Positions 1 through 5,706 of a stretch of DNA of 6,883 nt are shown one piece after another. The DNA is from an uncultured Eggerthellaceae bacterium (GTDB taxonomy: Bacteria; Actinomycetota; Coriobacteriia; Coriobacteriales; Eggerthellaceae), in the NCBI GenBank assembly GCA_902497215.1, contig CABVEH010000061.1, forward strand, positions 1 through 6,883, in the 5' to 3' direction. The position numbers and the translations under genes are program-made. Each line of letters begins with the position of its first letter. Within the stretch, counting starts at the first letter, position 1. The notes under the pieces are model-generated. The model searched no databases, had not been told where the DNA came from, and worked only from the letters and a program-made list of their open reading frames with translations.

Positions 1-535
1 TCGAGGGGACGACCCCCAGCGCGTCGCGCAGCAAGGTGTAGACGGCGGCGAAGCCCATCGAGCCGAAGAGCACCTTGCCGGTGCTTCCGCCTGCGTCGCC
101 CGCCTTCAGCGTCTGCGCCGCCGCCTCGCCAATGGGGTATTCCAGCTTCACGTCGTCTATGAAGTGCCGACGCAGCGCTATGGAGCCAAGAAGCCCCAGC
201 GCCGAGCCGCCGAGCGCGATGACCGCCAGCTGCACCCACGACACATCGTCCGCAAGCCCCAGCATCCATGCGCCGGGAATGGTGAAGGCGAGGCCGCCCG
301 CCACCATCGCGCCCGACGACATCACGGTGTGCGTGACGTTGGCCTCGTTCAGCGTGGACTTGCCTCGGCTTATCCACTTCAGCAGGAACAGCGAGAGGAT
401 GGCGGCGAAGATGATCGGCCACGGCAGCGCGCCCATCTTCAGCGCCACGTACACCGACGAGGCCGTTATGACGGCGCACCCTATGCAGCCTATCAGCACG
501 CCTCTGAGAGTAAGTTGTCCTTTGATCGCATCCAT
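1..535 (-). CDS. OPT-family oligopeptide/metal-chelate transporter, N-terminal part (runs off the left edge)
   Basis: The first 178 codons are visible, starting at ATG 535 behind an AAGGA-type ribosome binding site; the rest lies beyond base 1. The protein begins MDAIKGQLTLRGVLIG and has four hydrophobic stretches, at about residues 11-31, 37-53, 73-95 and 100-121. The segment NEANVTHTVMSSGAMVAGG (residues 63-81) and the following FTIPG are characteristic of the bacterial branch of the OPT (oligopeptide transporter) family, which are proton-coupled inner-membrane importers of small peptides or, in the related YSL branch, metal-chelator complexes. It is the last visible gene of the larE-larB-larC-rhaD operon, 49 nt after rhaD with no terminator between. 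The substrate cannot be read from this fragment. The family call is fairly secure; any link to nickel or sugar uptake is inference from position. Confidence 0.82.
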   Translation of the reverse strand, partial: MDAIKGQLTLRGVLIGCIGCAVITASSVYVALKMGALPWPIIFAAILSLFLLKWISRGKSTLNEANVTHTVMSSGAMVAGGLAFTIPGAWMLGLADDVSWVQLAVIALGGSALGLLGSIALRRHFIDDVKLEYPIGEAAAQTLKAGDAGGSTGKVLFGSMGFAAVYTLLRDALGVVPS

Positions 536-584
536 AGCTTCCTTGACCTGCCAGGTTCGAAAGGGTTTTGGTTGGCGACTTATT

Positions 585-1397
585 CTACAGCTTGATTCCC
601 AAACCATAGGCTTCGGACATCGTGCGGATGTTCTCGTCGGTGATGAAGCTTTCCATAGTGGGCTGCATGGAACGCACCTTCACAAGCACCTCGGACGCCT
701 TCTCGATGGTGTGCAGCAGCCCGAAGGCCGCGTCGAACGTGTCGCCGGAGCATATGAGCCCGTGGTGCGCCCACACCACCGCGTCGTGCTCGCGCATAAG
801 CTCGGCCGAGGCTCGGCCAAGCTCCACCGACCCGGGGTTCATCCACTCCAGCACGCCGACGCCTTGCGGGAACACCAGCGCGCATTCGCTTATCGCCTTC
901 CAGAGCTCGCGCGTGAATGCCTTCCCCTCAAGCGGAAGCACGAAGGTCAAAGCGATAAGGTTGGCGGGATGCGCGTGGTACACGACGCGAGAAGCGCCCC
1001 CGCTGGACGCCTTCTTCGCCTCGTGGTTCAGAAGGTGCGACGGCAGCTCGCTGGTGGGGCGGCCGCCCTCGGCGAACCCCCAGCACTGCCGGAAGCGCGT
1101 GCCAGAGTCATCCACCTCGATGATTCCCGCACAGCGTTCGGGGCATCTTTCCATATTGCTGAAGAACGAACCAGCCGCAGTGACCATGAAATGCTCGCCC
1201 GCGACGCCGGGAGCCTTCACGCCCTCGCCTATCGCGCGCCATTCGCCAGGCGCGAGGCATTCCGCCACCTGCGCGGCCTCTTCGGGGCGAAGGCGGTAGG
1301 AAAGGTTCCCGCCGTTGCATTCGTGCCAACCCTGCTTCCAGCCCTCGTTGGCCGTGCGCACGAACTCCTGCGCGAAAGGCGCCTCCAACACTTCCAT
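585..1397 (-). CDS. rhaD: Rhamnulose-1-phosphate aldolase (class II, zinc-dependent)
   Basis: This 270-residue class II aldolase cleaves L-rhamnulose 1-phosphate to dihydroxyacetone phosphate and L-lactaldehyde in the cytoplasm. With the ATG at 1397 as start, the key residues recalled for E. coli RhaD fall at the same numbers: catalytic Glu117 (in TSELPSHLL) and zinc ligands His141, His143 (HAHPANLIALT) and His212 (AHHGLI). The phosphate-site motif NGGNLSYR is at 28-35. Length is close to the 274 of E. coli. A GTG seven codons upstream is open but would place the strong AAGGAG inside the gene, so the ATG is preferred. The gene sits 29 nt after larC and 49 nt before the OPT gene, so it is probably co-transcribed. 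No rhamnose isomerase or rhamnulokinase gene is in the window, so the physiological substrate could be another ketose 1-phosphate. Confidence 0.92.
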   Translation of the reverse strand: MEVLEAPFAQEFVRTANEGWKQGWHECNGGNLSYRLRPEEAAQVAECLAPGEWRAIGEGVKAPGVAGEHFMVTAAGSFFSNMERCPERCAGIIEVDDSGTRFRQCWGFAEGGRPTSELPSHLLNHEAKKASSGGASRVVYHAHPANLIALTFVLPLEGKAFTRELWKAISECALVFPQGVGVLEWMNPGSVELGRASAELMREHDAVVWAHHGLICSGDTFDAAFGLLHTIEKASEVLVKVRSMQPTMESFITDENIRTMSEAYGLGIKL

Positions 1398-1405
1398 TGC
1401 CCGCT

Positions 1406-1411
1406 CTCCTT
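1406..1411 (-). promoter_or_regulatory. Ribosome binding site of rhaD
   Basis: AAGGAG on the minus strand lies 8 nt before ATG 1397. It decides the start: the upstream GTG at 1418 overlaps this site and has no comparable one of its own. Confidence 0.75.
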
Positions 1412-1426
1412 CCACCACAGGCGGCG

Positions 1427-2056
1427 CTAGCCGACGAACCTGTCGGCGAAGTGCTTCACGATCGCCGCGCCGGTGGGCGTGCAGAGCTCGCCTTCCACGT
1501 CGCCGGCGAAATGCGGCATGCCTTCCAGGATGTTCGCCGTGGCGGGCGCAGGAATGGGAAGCCTGCCGTGCGCGCAGTCGACGTAGCCATACCCGGTGGC
1601 TATGGGCGTCGCTTCCACCACCTGGGGCGAAAGCATTCCCAAAAGCATGGCGAAGGCGGTTATGTAGCCTATGGCGAAGTCGTTGCCCACCTCGTGGAAA
1701 TGCACGTGGGCCTCGTCCGTGTCGTGGGCCTTGGCCTCGGCGGCGCCCAGCACGGCGTAGACTCCCATGACGTCCTTCACCACCGAAGACGGCGCCGCAG
1801 ACGCCTCCATGATGTCGCGCACGTCCTGCACGGTGCGGTGCTCGTGGCGGTGGCGGGCCTGCGCTTCCGACTGCCCGTCGGAAAGCACGGCGAACGTGCC
1901 GTCGCCCTCCAGCTCGCCCGATATGCCGGAAAGCCCCAGCGCGTCGAACTCGCGCACGAACGCAGCGCGCTGCTCCTCGTCGAGGTATTCCAGCAACATG
2001 TTGGCAAGCTGCGCCTTGCGCGCGCCGCCGCTGCAGTCTATAAGGAGGCTTTCCAT
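1427..2056 (-). CDS. larC: LarC-type nickel insertion protein, N-terminal domain only (short and divergent)
   Basis: LarC inserts nickel into the dithiolated nucleotide as the last step of NPN cofactor synthesis, using CTP. This 209-residue product matches the N-terminal part of the family: HRHEHRTVQDV (69-79), HVHFHEVG (117-124), GYGYVDCAHGRLPIPAPA (155-172) and ELCTPTGAAIV (190-200). It stops nine residues after that last motif. Full LarC proteins are about 400 residues, with a further C-terminal domain that binds CTP (the part encoded by larC2 in Lactiplantibacillus plantarum). No such domain follows in any minus-strand frame; rhaD begins instead. The usual N-terminal DCFSGISGDM-like motif reads DCSGGARKAQL here, and the Asp residues usual just after HEVG are replaced (HEVGNDFAIGYIT). 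The ATG at 2056 has an AAAGGTGGG site and lies 2 nt after larB; the frame is open further upstream, but only inside larB. Family assignment is good; an active stand-alone nickel insertase is doubtful. Confidence 0.85.
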   Translation of the reverse strand: MESLLIDCSGGARKAQLANMLLEYLDEEQRAAFVREFDALGLSGISGELEGDGTFAVLSDGQSEAQARHRHEHRTVQDVRDIMEASAAPSSVVKDVMGVYAVLGAAEAKAHDTDEAHVHFHEVGNDFAIGYITAFAMLLGMLSPQVVEATPIATGYGYVDCAHGRLPIPAPATANILEGMPHFAGDVEGELCTPTGAAIVKHFADRFVG

Positions 2057-2058
2057 GG

Positions 2059-2817
2059 CTATTCGCCCACCTTTCCCATGTGGTTGATCCTGCTGGCCAG
2101 AAAGCCAGCCCCGAACCCGTTGTCTATGTTCACAACCGAAACCCCGCTGGCGCAGGAGTTCAGCATCGACAGAAGCGCCGCAACGCCGCCGAACGACGCG
2201 CCGTACCCCACGCTCGTGGGCACGGCTATCACGGGGCATTCGGCCATGCCGCCGATTATGCTGGCAAGCGCGCCCTCCATGCCTGCCACGACGATTATCA
2301 CGTTCGCTTCCATTATGTCGTCCATGTGGGCGAAGGTGCGATGTATGCCGGCGACGCCTACGTCGTAGGCGCGCACCACCTCGTTGCCCAGCATCTCGGC
2401 GGTTAGCGCCGCCTCCTCGGCCACGGGCATGTCGCTGGTGCCTCCCGTGGCCACCAGCACCTTGCCGCAGCCGTCGGGCTCGGGGATGCTTCCTACGATC
2501 CCCATGCGCGCAGTGTCGAAGTACTGCAGGTCGACCACGCCTGACACCAGCTGCGCCTTGTCGCGCGAGAGGCGGGTGATGATGACGTCGCCCTGGCCGG
2601 CTTCCTGCATGGCCGACACGATCCCCGCGATCTGCTCGGCGGTCTTCCCTTCGCCGTATATCACCTCGGAAGCGCCCTGGCGCGCCTTCCTGTGAAGGTC
2701 CACCTTGGCGTACCCGATGTCCTCGAAGGGCTTCATCTTTATGGCCGCCGCGGCGTCGTCGACCGACACGTCGCCGTCCTTCACCTGCTGGAGCAGGCGT
2801 CGAAGCTCGCTAGGCAT
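2059..2817 (-). CDS. larB: LarB, nicotinic acid adenine dinucleotide carboxylase/hydrolase (NPN cofactor synthesis)
   Basis: LarB carries out the first committed step of the nickel-pincer nucleotide pathway: it carboxylates C5 of the pyridinium ring of nicotinic acid adenine dinucleotide and hydrolyses the phosphoanhydride, giving dicarboxypyridine mononucleotide. The 252 residues are typical for the family. The N-terminal about 100 residues form the LarB-specific part. From about 103 on the protein is PurE-like, with VATGGTSDMPVAEEA (122-136), DVGVAGIHR (152-160), GMEGALASIIGG (179-190), VPTSVGYGASFGG (199-211) and NIDNGFGAG (230-238), all hallmark blocks. The ATG at 2817 follows GGGAGG by 5 nt and overlaps the last 8 bases of larE, indicating translational coupling. 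Nothing looks damaged. Confidence 0.96.
   Translation of the reverse strand: MPSELRRLLQQVKDGDVSVDDAAAAIKMKPFEDIGYAKVDLHRKARQGASEVIYGEGKTAEQIAGIVSAMQEAGQGDVIITRLSRDKAQLVSGVVDLQYFDTARMGIVGSIPEPDGCGKVLVATGGTSDMPVAEEAALTAEMLGNEVVRAYDVGVAGIHRTFAHMDDIMEANVIIVVAGMEGALASIIGGMAECPVIAVPTSVGYGASFGGVAALLSMLNSCASGVSVVNIDNGFGAGFLASRINHMGKVGE
2066..2074 (-). promoter_or_regulatory. Ribosome binding site of the larC N-domain gene
   Basis: AAAGGTGGG on the minus strand, inside the last codons of larB, lies about 9 nt before ATG 2056. It supports this ATG over open codons further upstream, which all lie within larB. Confidence 0.6.
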
Positions 2818-3652
2818 GGCTGCCTCCCTCGATCGTCTCGTTCATGCTTCCCGAACGGAAGCCCTCCAGGTCGGCACATACGTAGACGAACCCCAGCTGC
2901 TTCATCCTGGCCGTCACCTCGAGGCGCGTGGCCGGGTCGGCAAGGCGCGCTATCTGGGTGCGCCCGACCTCTATGCGGGCCACGTCGCCGTGCACGCGCA
3001 CGCGCACGGGGTCGAAGTCCAGCTTGCGCAGGTAGTCCTCGGCCTCATCGATGCGCTTCAGCACGTCAGGACAAAGCGGCGTGCCGTACTCCACGCGCGT
3101 GGCCAAACACGCGCACGAAGGCGCATCCCACATGGAAAGCCCCATGTCGCGCGAAAGCTCCCTTATGTCGTCCTTCGTCATGGACACGTCGCGCAGCGGG
3201 CTTTGCACGCCCAGCTCGGCCAGTGCCTTCGCGCCCGGACGGTAGTCGCCGTCGTCGTCGAGGTTCGTGCCGTCGGCGAGCATGTCGAAGCCTTCCGCCT
3301 TCGCGGCTTGCATCGCCAGCGAGAAGATCCCCCGCTTGCAGTGGTAGCAGCGCATCCGCCCGTTACCACGCACCTCGTCGTGCGACAACGGGTCGACGTC
3401 CACGACCAGCTGCCTTACGCCATGGTCCTCGCAGAACCATTCGGCCCTCTGCAGCTCGAAGGCGGGGGCAAGCACCGACCTAGCCGTCACGGCCAGCACG
3501 TTGGCGGCCCCAAGCACCTCGACCGCCTTGGCGAGCAAAAACGACGAGTCCACGCCGCCCGAAAACGCCACGGCCACGCGGCCGCGCTCGCGAAGCCATT
3601 CCTCGAGGCTTGCAAGCTTCCCGGATGCGTCGATGTTCGCAGGTGTTTCCAC
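2810..3652 (-). CDS. larE: LarE, ATP-dependent sacrificial sulfur transferase/sulfur insertase (NPN cofactor synthesis)
   Basis: LarE is a PP-loop ATPase that adenylates the carboxylates of the LarB product and replaces them with thiocarboxylates. From GTG 3652 the protein has 280 residues, the usual family size. The PP-loop SGGVDSS is at 31-37, RCYHCKR at 101-107, ADGTN at 126-130 and PSCACLATR at 178-186. The Cys in ACLATR (182) is the position I equate with the sacrificial Cys176 of L. plantarum LarE. Cys102 and Cys105 could join it to hold an iron-sulfur cluster, as in the cluster-dependent LarE of Thermotoga maritima. The GTG is preferred over the ATG at 3700 because AAGGGAGG lies 7 nt ahead and because the ATG overlaps the predicted -10 box. 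This is the first gene of the operon. Confidence 0.94.
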   Translation of the reverse strand: METPANIDASGKLASLEEWLRERGRVAVAFSGGVDSSFLLAKAVEVLGAANVLAVTARSVLAPAFELQRAEWFCEDHGVRQLVVDVDPLSHDEVRGNGRMRCYHCKRGIFSLAMQAAKAEGFDMLADGTNLDDDGDYRPGAKALAELGVQSPLRDVSMTKDDIRELSRDMGLSMWDAPSCACLATRVEYGTPLCPDVLKRIDEAEDYLRKLDFDPVRVRVHGDVARIEVGRTQIARLADPATRLEVTARMKQLGFVYVCADLEGFRSGSMNETIEGGSHA

Positions 3653-3659
3653 GAGGCGG

Positions 3660-3667
3660 CCTCCCTT
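3660..3667 (-). promoter_or_regulatory. Ribosome binding site of larE
   Basis: AAGGGAGG on the minus strand lies 7 nt before GTG 3652. It fixes a non-ATG start and excludes the longer 5' extension that the open frame would allow. Confidence 0.75.
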
Positions 3668-3698
3668 CGGGCGCTCGGTTCGAGAATTCGGTCCTTCC

Positions 3699-3727
3699 AT
3701 TCTATATTGCGCGGAAAACCGCGGCAA
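3699..3727 (-). promoter_or_regulatory. Predicted sigma70-type promoter of the larE operon
   Basis: On the minus strand TTGCCG (3722-3727) and TAGAAT (3699-3704) are separated by 17 nt. They match the -35 consensus at 4 of 6 bases and the -10 at 5 of 6. Transcription would start near 3692, giving a leader of about 40 nt, too short for a typical riboswitch. Confidence 0.55.
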
Positions 3728-3728
3728 T
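3706..3728. promoter_or_regulatory. Inverted repeat inside the larE promoter, candidate operator
   Basis: Inner arms CGCGG (3710-3714) and CCGCG (3719-3723) flank AAAA. Outer arms ATTGC (3706-3710) and GCAAT (3724-3728) extend the dyad with a one-base register shift. The element fills the spacer between -35 and -10, so a bound protein would block or remodel RNA polymerase binding. Confidence 0.45.
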
Positions 3729-3838
3729 TGTGGTTATAGGGTTCACACACTAGCTAATCGCGCGGGCAACTCTTAAACTAGGTCGGGCAAAATCGCAACC
3801 GAAGCCGCGGGCGCGCGCCTGCGCACGAAAGGAACGAA
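3728..3838 (+). promoter_or_regulatory. Upstream region of the cyclophilin gene; promoter not clearly resolved
   Basis: This stretch must hold the plus-strand promoter. The best -35-like hexamer is TTGTGG (3728-3733), with weak -10 candidates GCTAAT (3753-3758, spacer 19) or TAAACT (3774-3779, without a good partner). None is convincing. AAAGGA (about 3828-3833) is the ribosome binding site for ATG 3839. Confidence 0.2.
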
Positions 3839-4531
3839 ATGCTTGAATCGTCCACTGCAAAGAAGATAGCAACCATAGGGATAGCAGGCGCGTTGGCCTG
3901 CGGAATGCTGGGCATGGCCGGATGCGGAGGCTCGGCTGGCTCGTCCAGCTCGAGCTCGGCGTCAAGCTCCAGCGCCTCGTCGGCGTCGTCGTCCAGCGCC
4001 GCGCAGACCAGCCTCAAGAAGGCAGCCGACCCCATCGGCGTCCATCACGCCATCATCGAGGTCGAAGGCTACGGCCCGATCTCGGTCGAACTCGACGGCG
4101 ACTCGGCGCCCGTCACCGTGCAGAACTTCATGGACCTGGCCAACGACGGCTTCTACGACGGGCTGACCTTCCACCGCATCATCGAAGGCTTCATGATGCA
4201 GGGCGGCGACCCGAAGGGCAACGACACCGGCGGCAGCGACGAGACCATCGTGGGCGAGTTCACCGACAACGGCTACGACAACGAGCTTGAGAACGTCCGC
4301 GGCGCGATAGCGATGGCGCGTTCCAGCATGCCCGACAGCGCAAGCTCGCAGTTCTACATCGTGCACCAGGACTCTTCGTTCCTCGACGGCCAGTACGCCG
4401 TGTTCGGGCACGTCACCGACGGCATGGACATCGTCGACGAGATCTGCACGACGGCCACCCCAACCGACCAGAACGGCACCATCCCTGCCGACCAGCAGCC
4501 CAAGATCACCAAGGTCACCATCGTCGACTAA
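3839..4531 (+). CDS. Cyclophilin-type peptidyl-prolyl cis-trans isomerase, secreted lipoprotein
   Basis: This 230-residue protein is predicted to catalyse proline cis-trans isomerisation outside the cytoplasmic membrane, assisting folding of exported proteins. The N-terminus has Lys8-Lys9, a hydrophobic core (10-26) and a lipobox-like LGMAGC with Cys29 as the lipidated residue. A low-complexity Ser/Ala linker follows (about 31-59), then a complete cyclophilin domain (about 69-229). Catalytic motifs are intact: FHRIIEGFMMQGGDP (111-125) with Arg113 as active-site Arg, SQFYIVH (170-176) and LDGQYAVFGHV (182-192). As in many bacterial cyclophilins, the active-site Trp of human CypA is absent (Tyr at about 186). 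Start ATG follows AAAGGA by about 5 nt. It is a single-gene unit between a divergent operon and a strong terminator. The specific client proteins are unknown. Confidence 0.94.
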   Translation: MLESSTAKKIATIGIAGALACGMLGMAGCGGSAGSSSSSSASSSSASSASSSSAAQTSLKKAADPIGVHHAIIEVEGYGPISVELDGDSAPVTVQNFMDLANDGFYDGLTFHRIIEGFMMQGGDPKGNDTGGSDETIVGEFTDNGYDNELENVRGAIAMARSSMPDSASSQFYIVHQDSSFLDGQYAVFGHVTDGMDIVDEICTTATPTDQNGTIPADQQPKITKVTIVD

Positions 4532-4558
4532 CCTCGACGCGAACAGCACCAACCATGG

Positions 4559-4590
4559 AAACGGCCCGGGAACCCCGGGCCGTTTTTTTT
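4559..4590 (+). terminator. Rho-independent terminator of the cyclophilin gene
   Basis: A perfect GC stem, CGGCCCGGG (4562-4570) with CCCGGGCCG (4574-4582), has a 3-nt loop and is extended by three A-T pairs (4559-4561 with 4583-4585). Eight T residues run from 4583. On the other strand only three T follow, so it is probably weak for the converging amidohydrolase transcript. Confidence 0.93.
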
Positions 4591-4627
4591 CGTGCAGCTG
4601 AAGGCGTGTCGGCGGACGCAAAAGCCG

Positions 4628-5542
4628 CTACACCACGTGAAGCAGGCTGTTGGCGTTCTTCCAGAACACCAGCTCGCGAAGCTCGGAATCGCCTTCGGTG
4701 GCGATCTCGACCTGTTCCACCTGGCGCTTGTAGCTCCCGAACGGATAGTCCGTTCCGAACATGACGCGGTCGCGCCCGAACAGCGAGATCATCAGCTCGA
4801 TGTCCTCGTGCGAGCGGAACGACGTGTCGACGTAGACGTTGTCAAGCCCCTCGCACAGGCCCGCGAGCCTTTCGATGTTGCCCGCAGCGGTGCCTCCGCA
4901 GTGCGCTGCCACCATGGGGATCTCGGGATGCTGGCGCGCGCATTCCGCGAAGTACTTCAAGTCGCCGAACTCGGGGGTGCAATAATCGTCGTTGATCTCG
5001 GGATAGTAGTACATGCCCGCCCCGCAGTGCGACGTCATGGGCTTTCCCGTCTGCGCCCACGCCTCGAGGCACAGCTCCACCAGCGGGTCGTCCAGCGACT
5101 TCATCATGAGGACGGGGTGCAGCTTCAGGCCGTAGGCCCCCTTCTCGCTGTCTTCCAGCAGCTTCTTCCCCACGTCCTCCCCAAGGCGGAAGTCGGGGAA
5201 CGTCCACGGAAGCAGGCGCGGCTGGACCATGTGCGCGACCTCGTAGTCCTCGAACGAAAGCGCCGGCATTATGGGAAGGATGTCGGCGTACTGCACGTCG
5301 GCCTCGTCCATGTCGCGGATCATGTTCTCCATCGAGTTCACGCGGCTGCGCTCGTGGTTGATGTCTATGAACTCGCGAAGGGCCTGGTCGGTGTTCTCGG
5401 GCATGAACGGCCCCTTGAACCCGCGCTTCTCGCGAACTTCGAACGCGTCGGGCATCTCGCGCGCCACCATGTTCTGCTTGTATATGACGTTGTGCGCGTC
5501 CTTGAATATGTCACCCAGGTGGGAATGGAAGTCTATCTTCAC
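4628..5542 (-). CDS. Amidohydrolase-2 family TIM-barrel metal-dependent hydrolase or decarboxylase
   Basis: The 304-residue protein belongs to the amidohydrolase superfamily, amidohydrolase-2 branch (PF04909-like). That branch contains hydrolases and non-oxidative decarboxylases such as ACMSD and gamma-resorcylate decarboxylase. The expected metal-site series is present in order: DFHSH (4-8, His6 and His8), GLKLHP (138-143), SHCG (171-174), AAHCGG (212-217) and GTDYPFG (263-269) with the catalytic Asp265. Start is GTG 5542, with AAGGAG 6 nt ahead; it places the HxH motif at the very N-terminus as is usual, so the 50 codons open upstream are probably not translated. It is divergent from the LysR-type regulator gene, its likely controller. 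The substrate cannot be deduced. No signal peptide is seen, so it should be cytoplasmic. Confidence 0.88.
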   Translation of the reverse strand: MKIDFHSHLGDIFKDAHNVIYKQNMVAREMPDAFEVREKRGFKGPFMPENTDQALREFIDINHERSRVNSMENMIRDMDEADVQYADILPIMPALSFEDYEVAHMVQPRLLPWTFPDFRLGEDVGKKLLEDSEKGAYGLKLHPVLMMKSLDDPLVELCLEAWAQTGKPMTSHCGAGMYYYPEINDDYCTPEFGDLKYFAECARQHPEIPMVAAHCGGTAAGNIERLAGLCEGLDNVYVDTSFRSHEDIELMISLFGRDRVMFGTDYPFGSYKRQVEQVEIATEGDSELRELVFWKNANSLLHVV

Positions 5543-5548
5543 CGCTTG

Positions 5549-5554
5549 CTCCTT
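5549..5554 (-). promoter_or_regulatory. Ribosome binding site of the amidohydrolase
   Basis: AAGGAG on the minus strand lies 6 nt before GTG 5542. It is the reason for choosing this start over the upstream ATG at 5692. Confidence 0.72.
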
Positions 5555-5620
5555 GTCTGGTCTCGTGCCGCATCGCCGCCGACGATGCGCATCCGGAATG
5601 GAAAGAGAGGAGTTTTCTTT

Positions 5621-5629
5621 GCAATTTGC
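5621..5629. promoter_or_regulatory. Short palindrome GCAA-T-TTGC in the amidohydrolase leader
   Basis: GCAATTTGC is a perfect 4+1+4 dyad just downstream of the predicted amidohydrolase transcription start (about 5631). An inverted copy of its half, AATTGC, occurs at 5673-5678. It may be a second regulator half-site pair, but chance cannot be excluded. Confidence 0.25.
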
Positions 5630-5637
5630 TTGATGGG

Positions 5638-5666
5638 ATTCTATAGCCCGCATGAAGAATACTAAA
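5638..5666 (-). promoter_or_regulatory. Candidate amidohydrolase promoter with overlapping dyad (possible LysR-type operator)
   Basis: On the minus strand a TAGAAT -10 box (5638-5643) sits within TATAGAAT, the same octamer as at the larE promoter. Its -35 (TTTAGT, 5661-5666) is poor, as is common for activator-dependent promoters. ATTCT (5638-5642) and AGAAT (5656-5660) form a dyad over the -10 region. LysR-type regulators typically bind such interrupted dyads in divergent intergenic regions. Confidence 0.4.
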
Positions 5667-5706
5667 AATTCCAATTGCGAGGGGCGTCCCATGCGTTCTG
5701 GAATAA

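Noticed and set aside
75..1430. A 451-codon open frame on the plus strand
   Set aside because: It lies antisense to the OPT gene and rhaD, has no recognisable motif and is rich in Arg, His and Ala as expected for a shadow frame in GC-rich DNA. Both antisense genes have clear family motifs.
1380..1440. Programmed frameshift at the end of larC to reach a second half, as in L. plantarum
   Set aside because: No slippery heptamer is seen before the stop, and neither alternative frame encodes a LarC C-domain; rhaD starts 29 nt later.
1397..2368. A 323-codon open frame on the plus strand
   Set aside because: It is antisense to larC and larB, has low-complexity composition and no supported start; a shadow.
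3652..3700. Riboswitch in the larE leader
   Set aside because: The predicted leader is only about 40 nt and shows no conserved aptamer-like fold.
2705..3739. A 344-codon open frame on the plus strand
   Set aside because: It mirrors larE, whose PP-loop and cysteine motifs prove the minus-strand reading.
3930..4015. Simple repeat of Ser/Ala codons treated as a separate repeat element
   Set aside because: It is the low-complexity linker of the lipoprotein and is explained by the coding sequence.
4592..5665. A 357-codon open frame on the plus strand
   Set aside because: It is antisense to the amidohydrolase, which has all the metal-site motifs in order.
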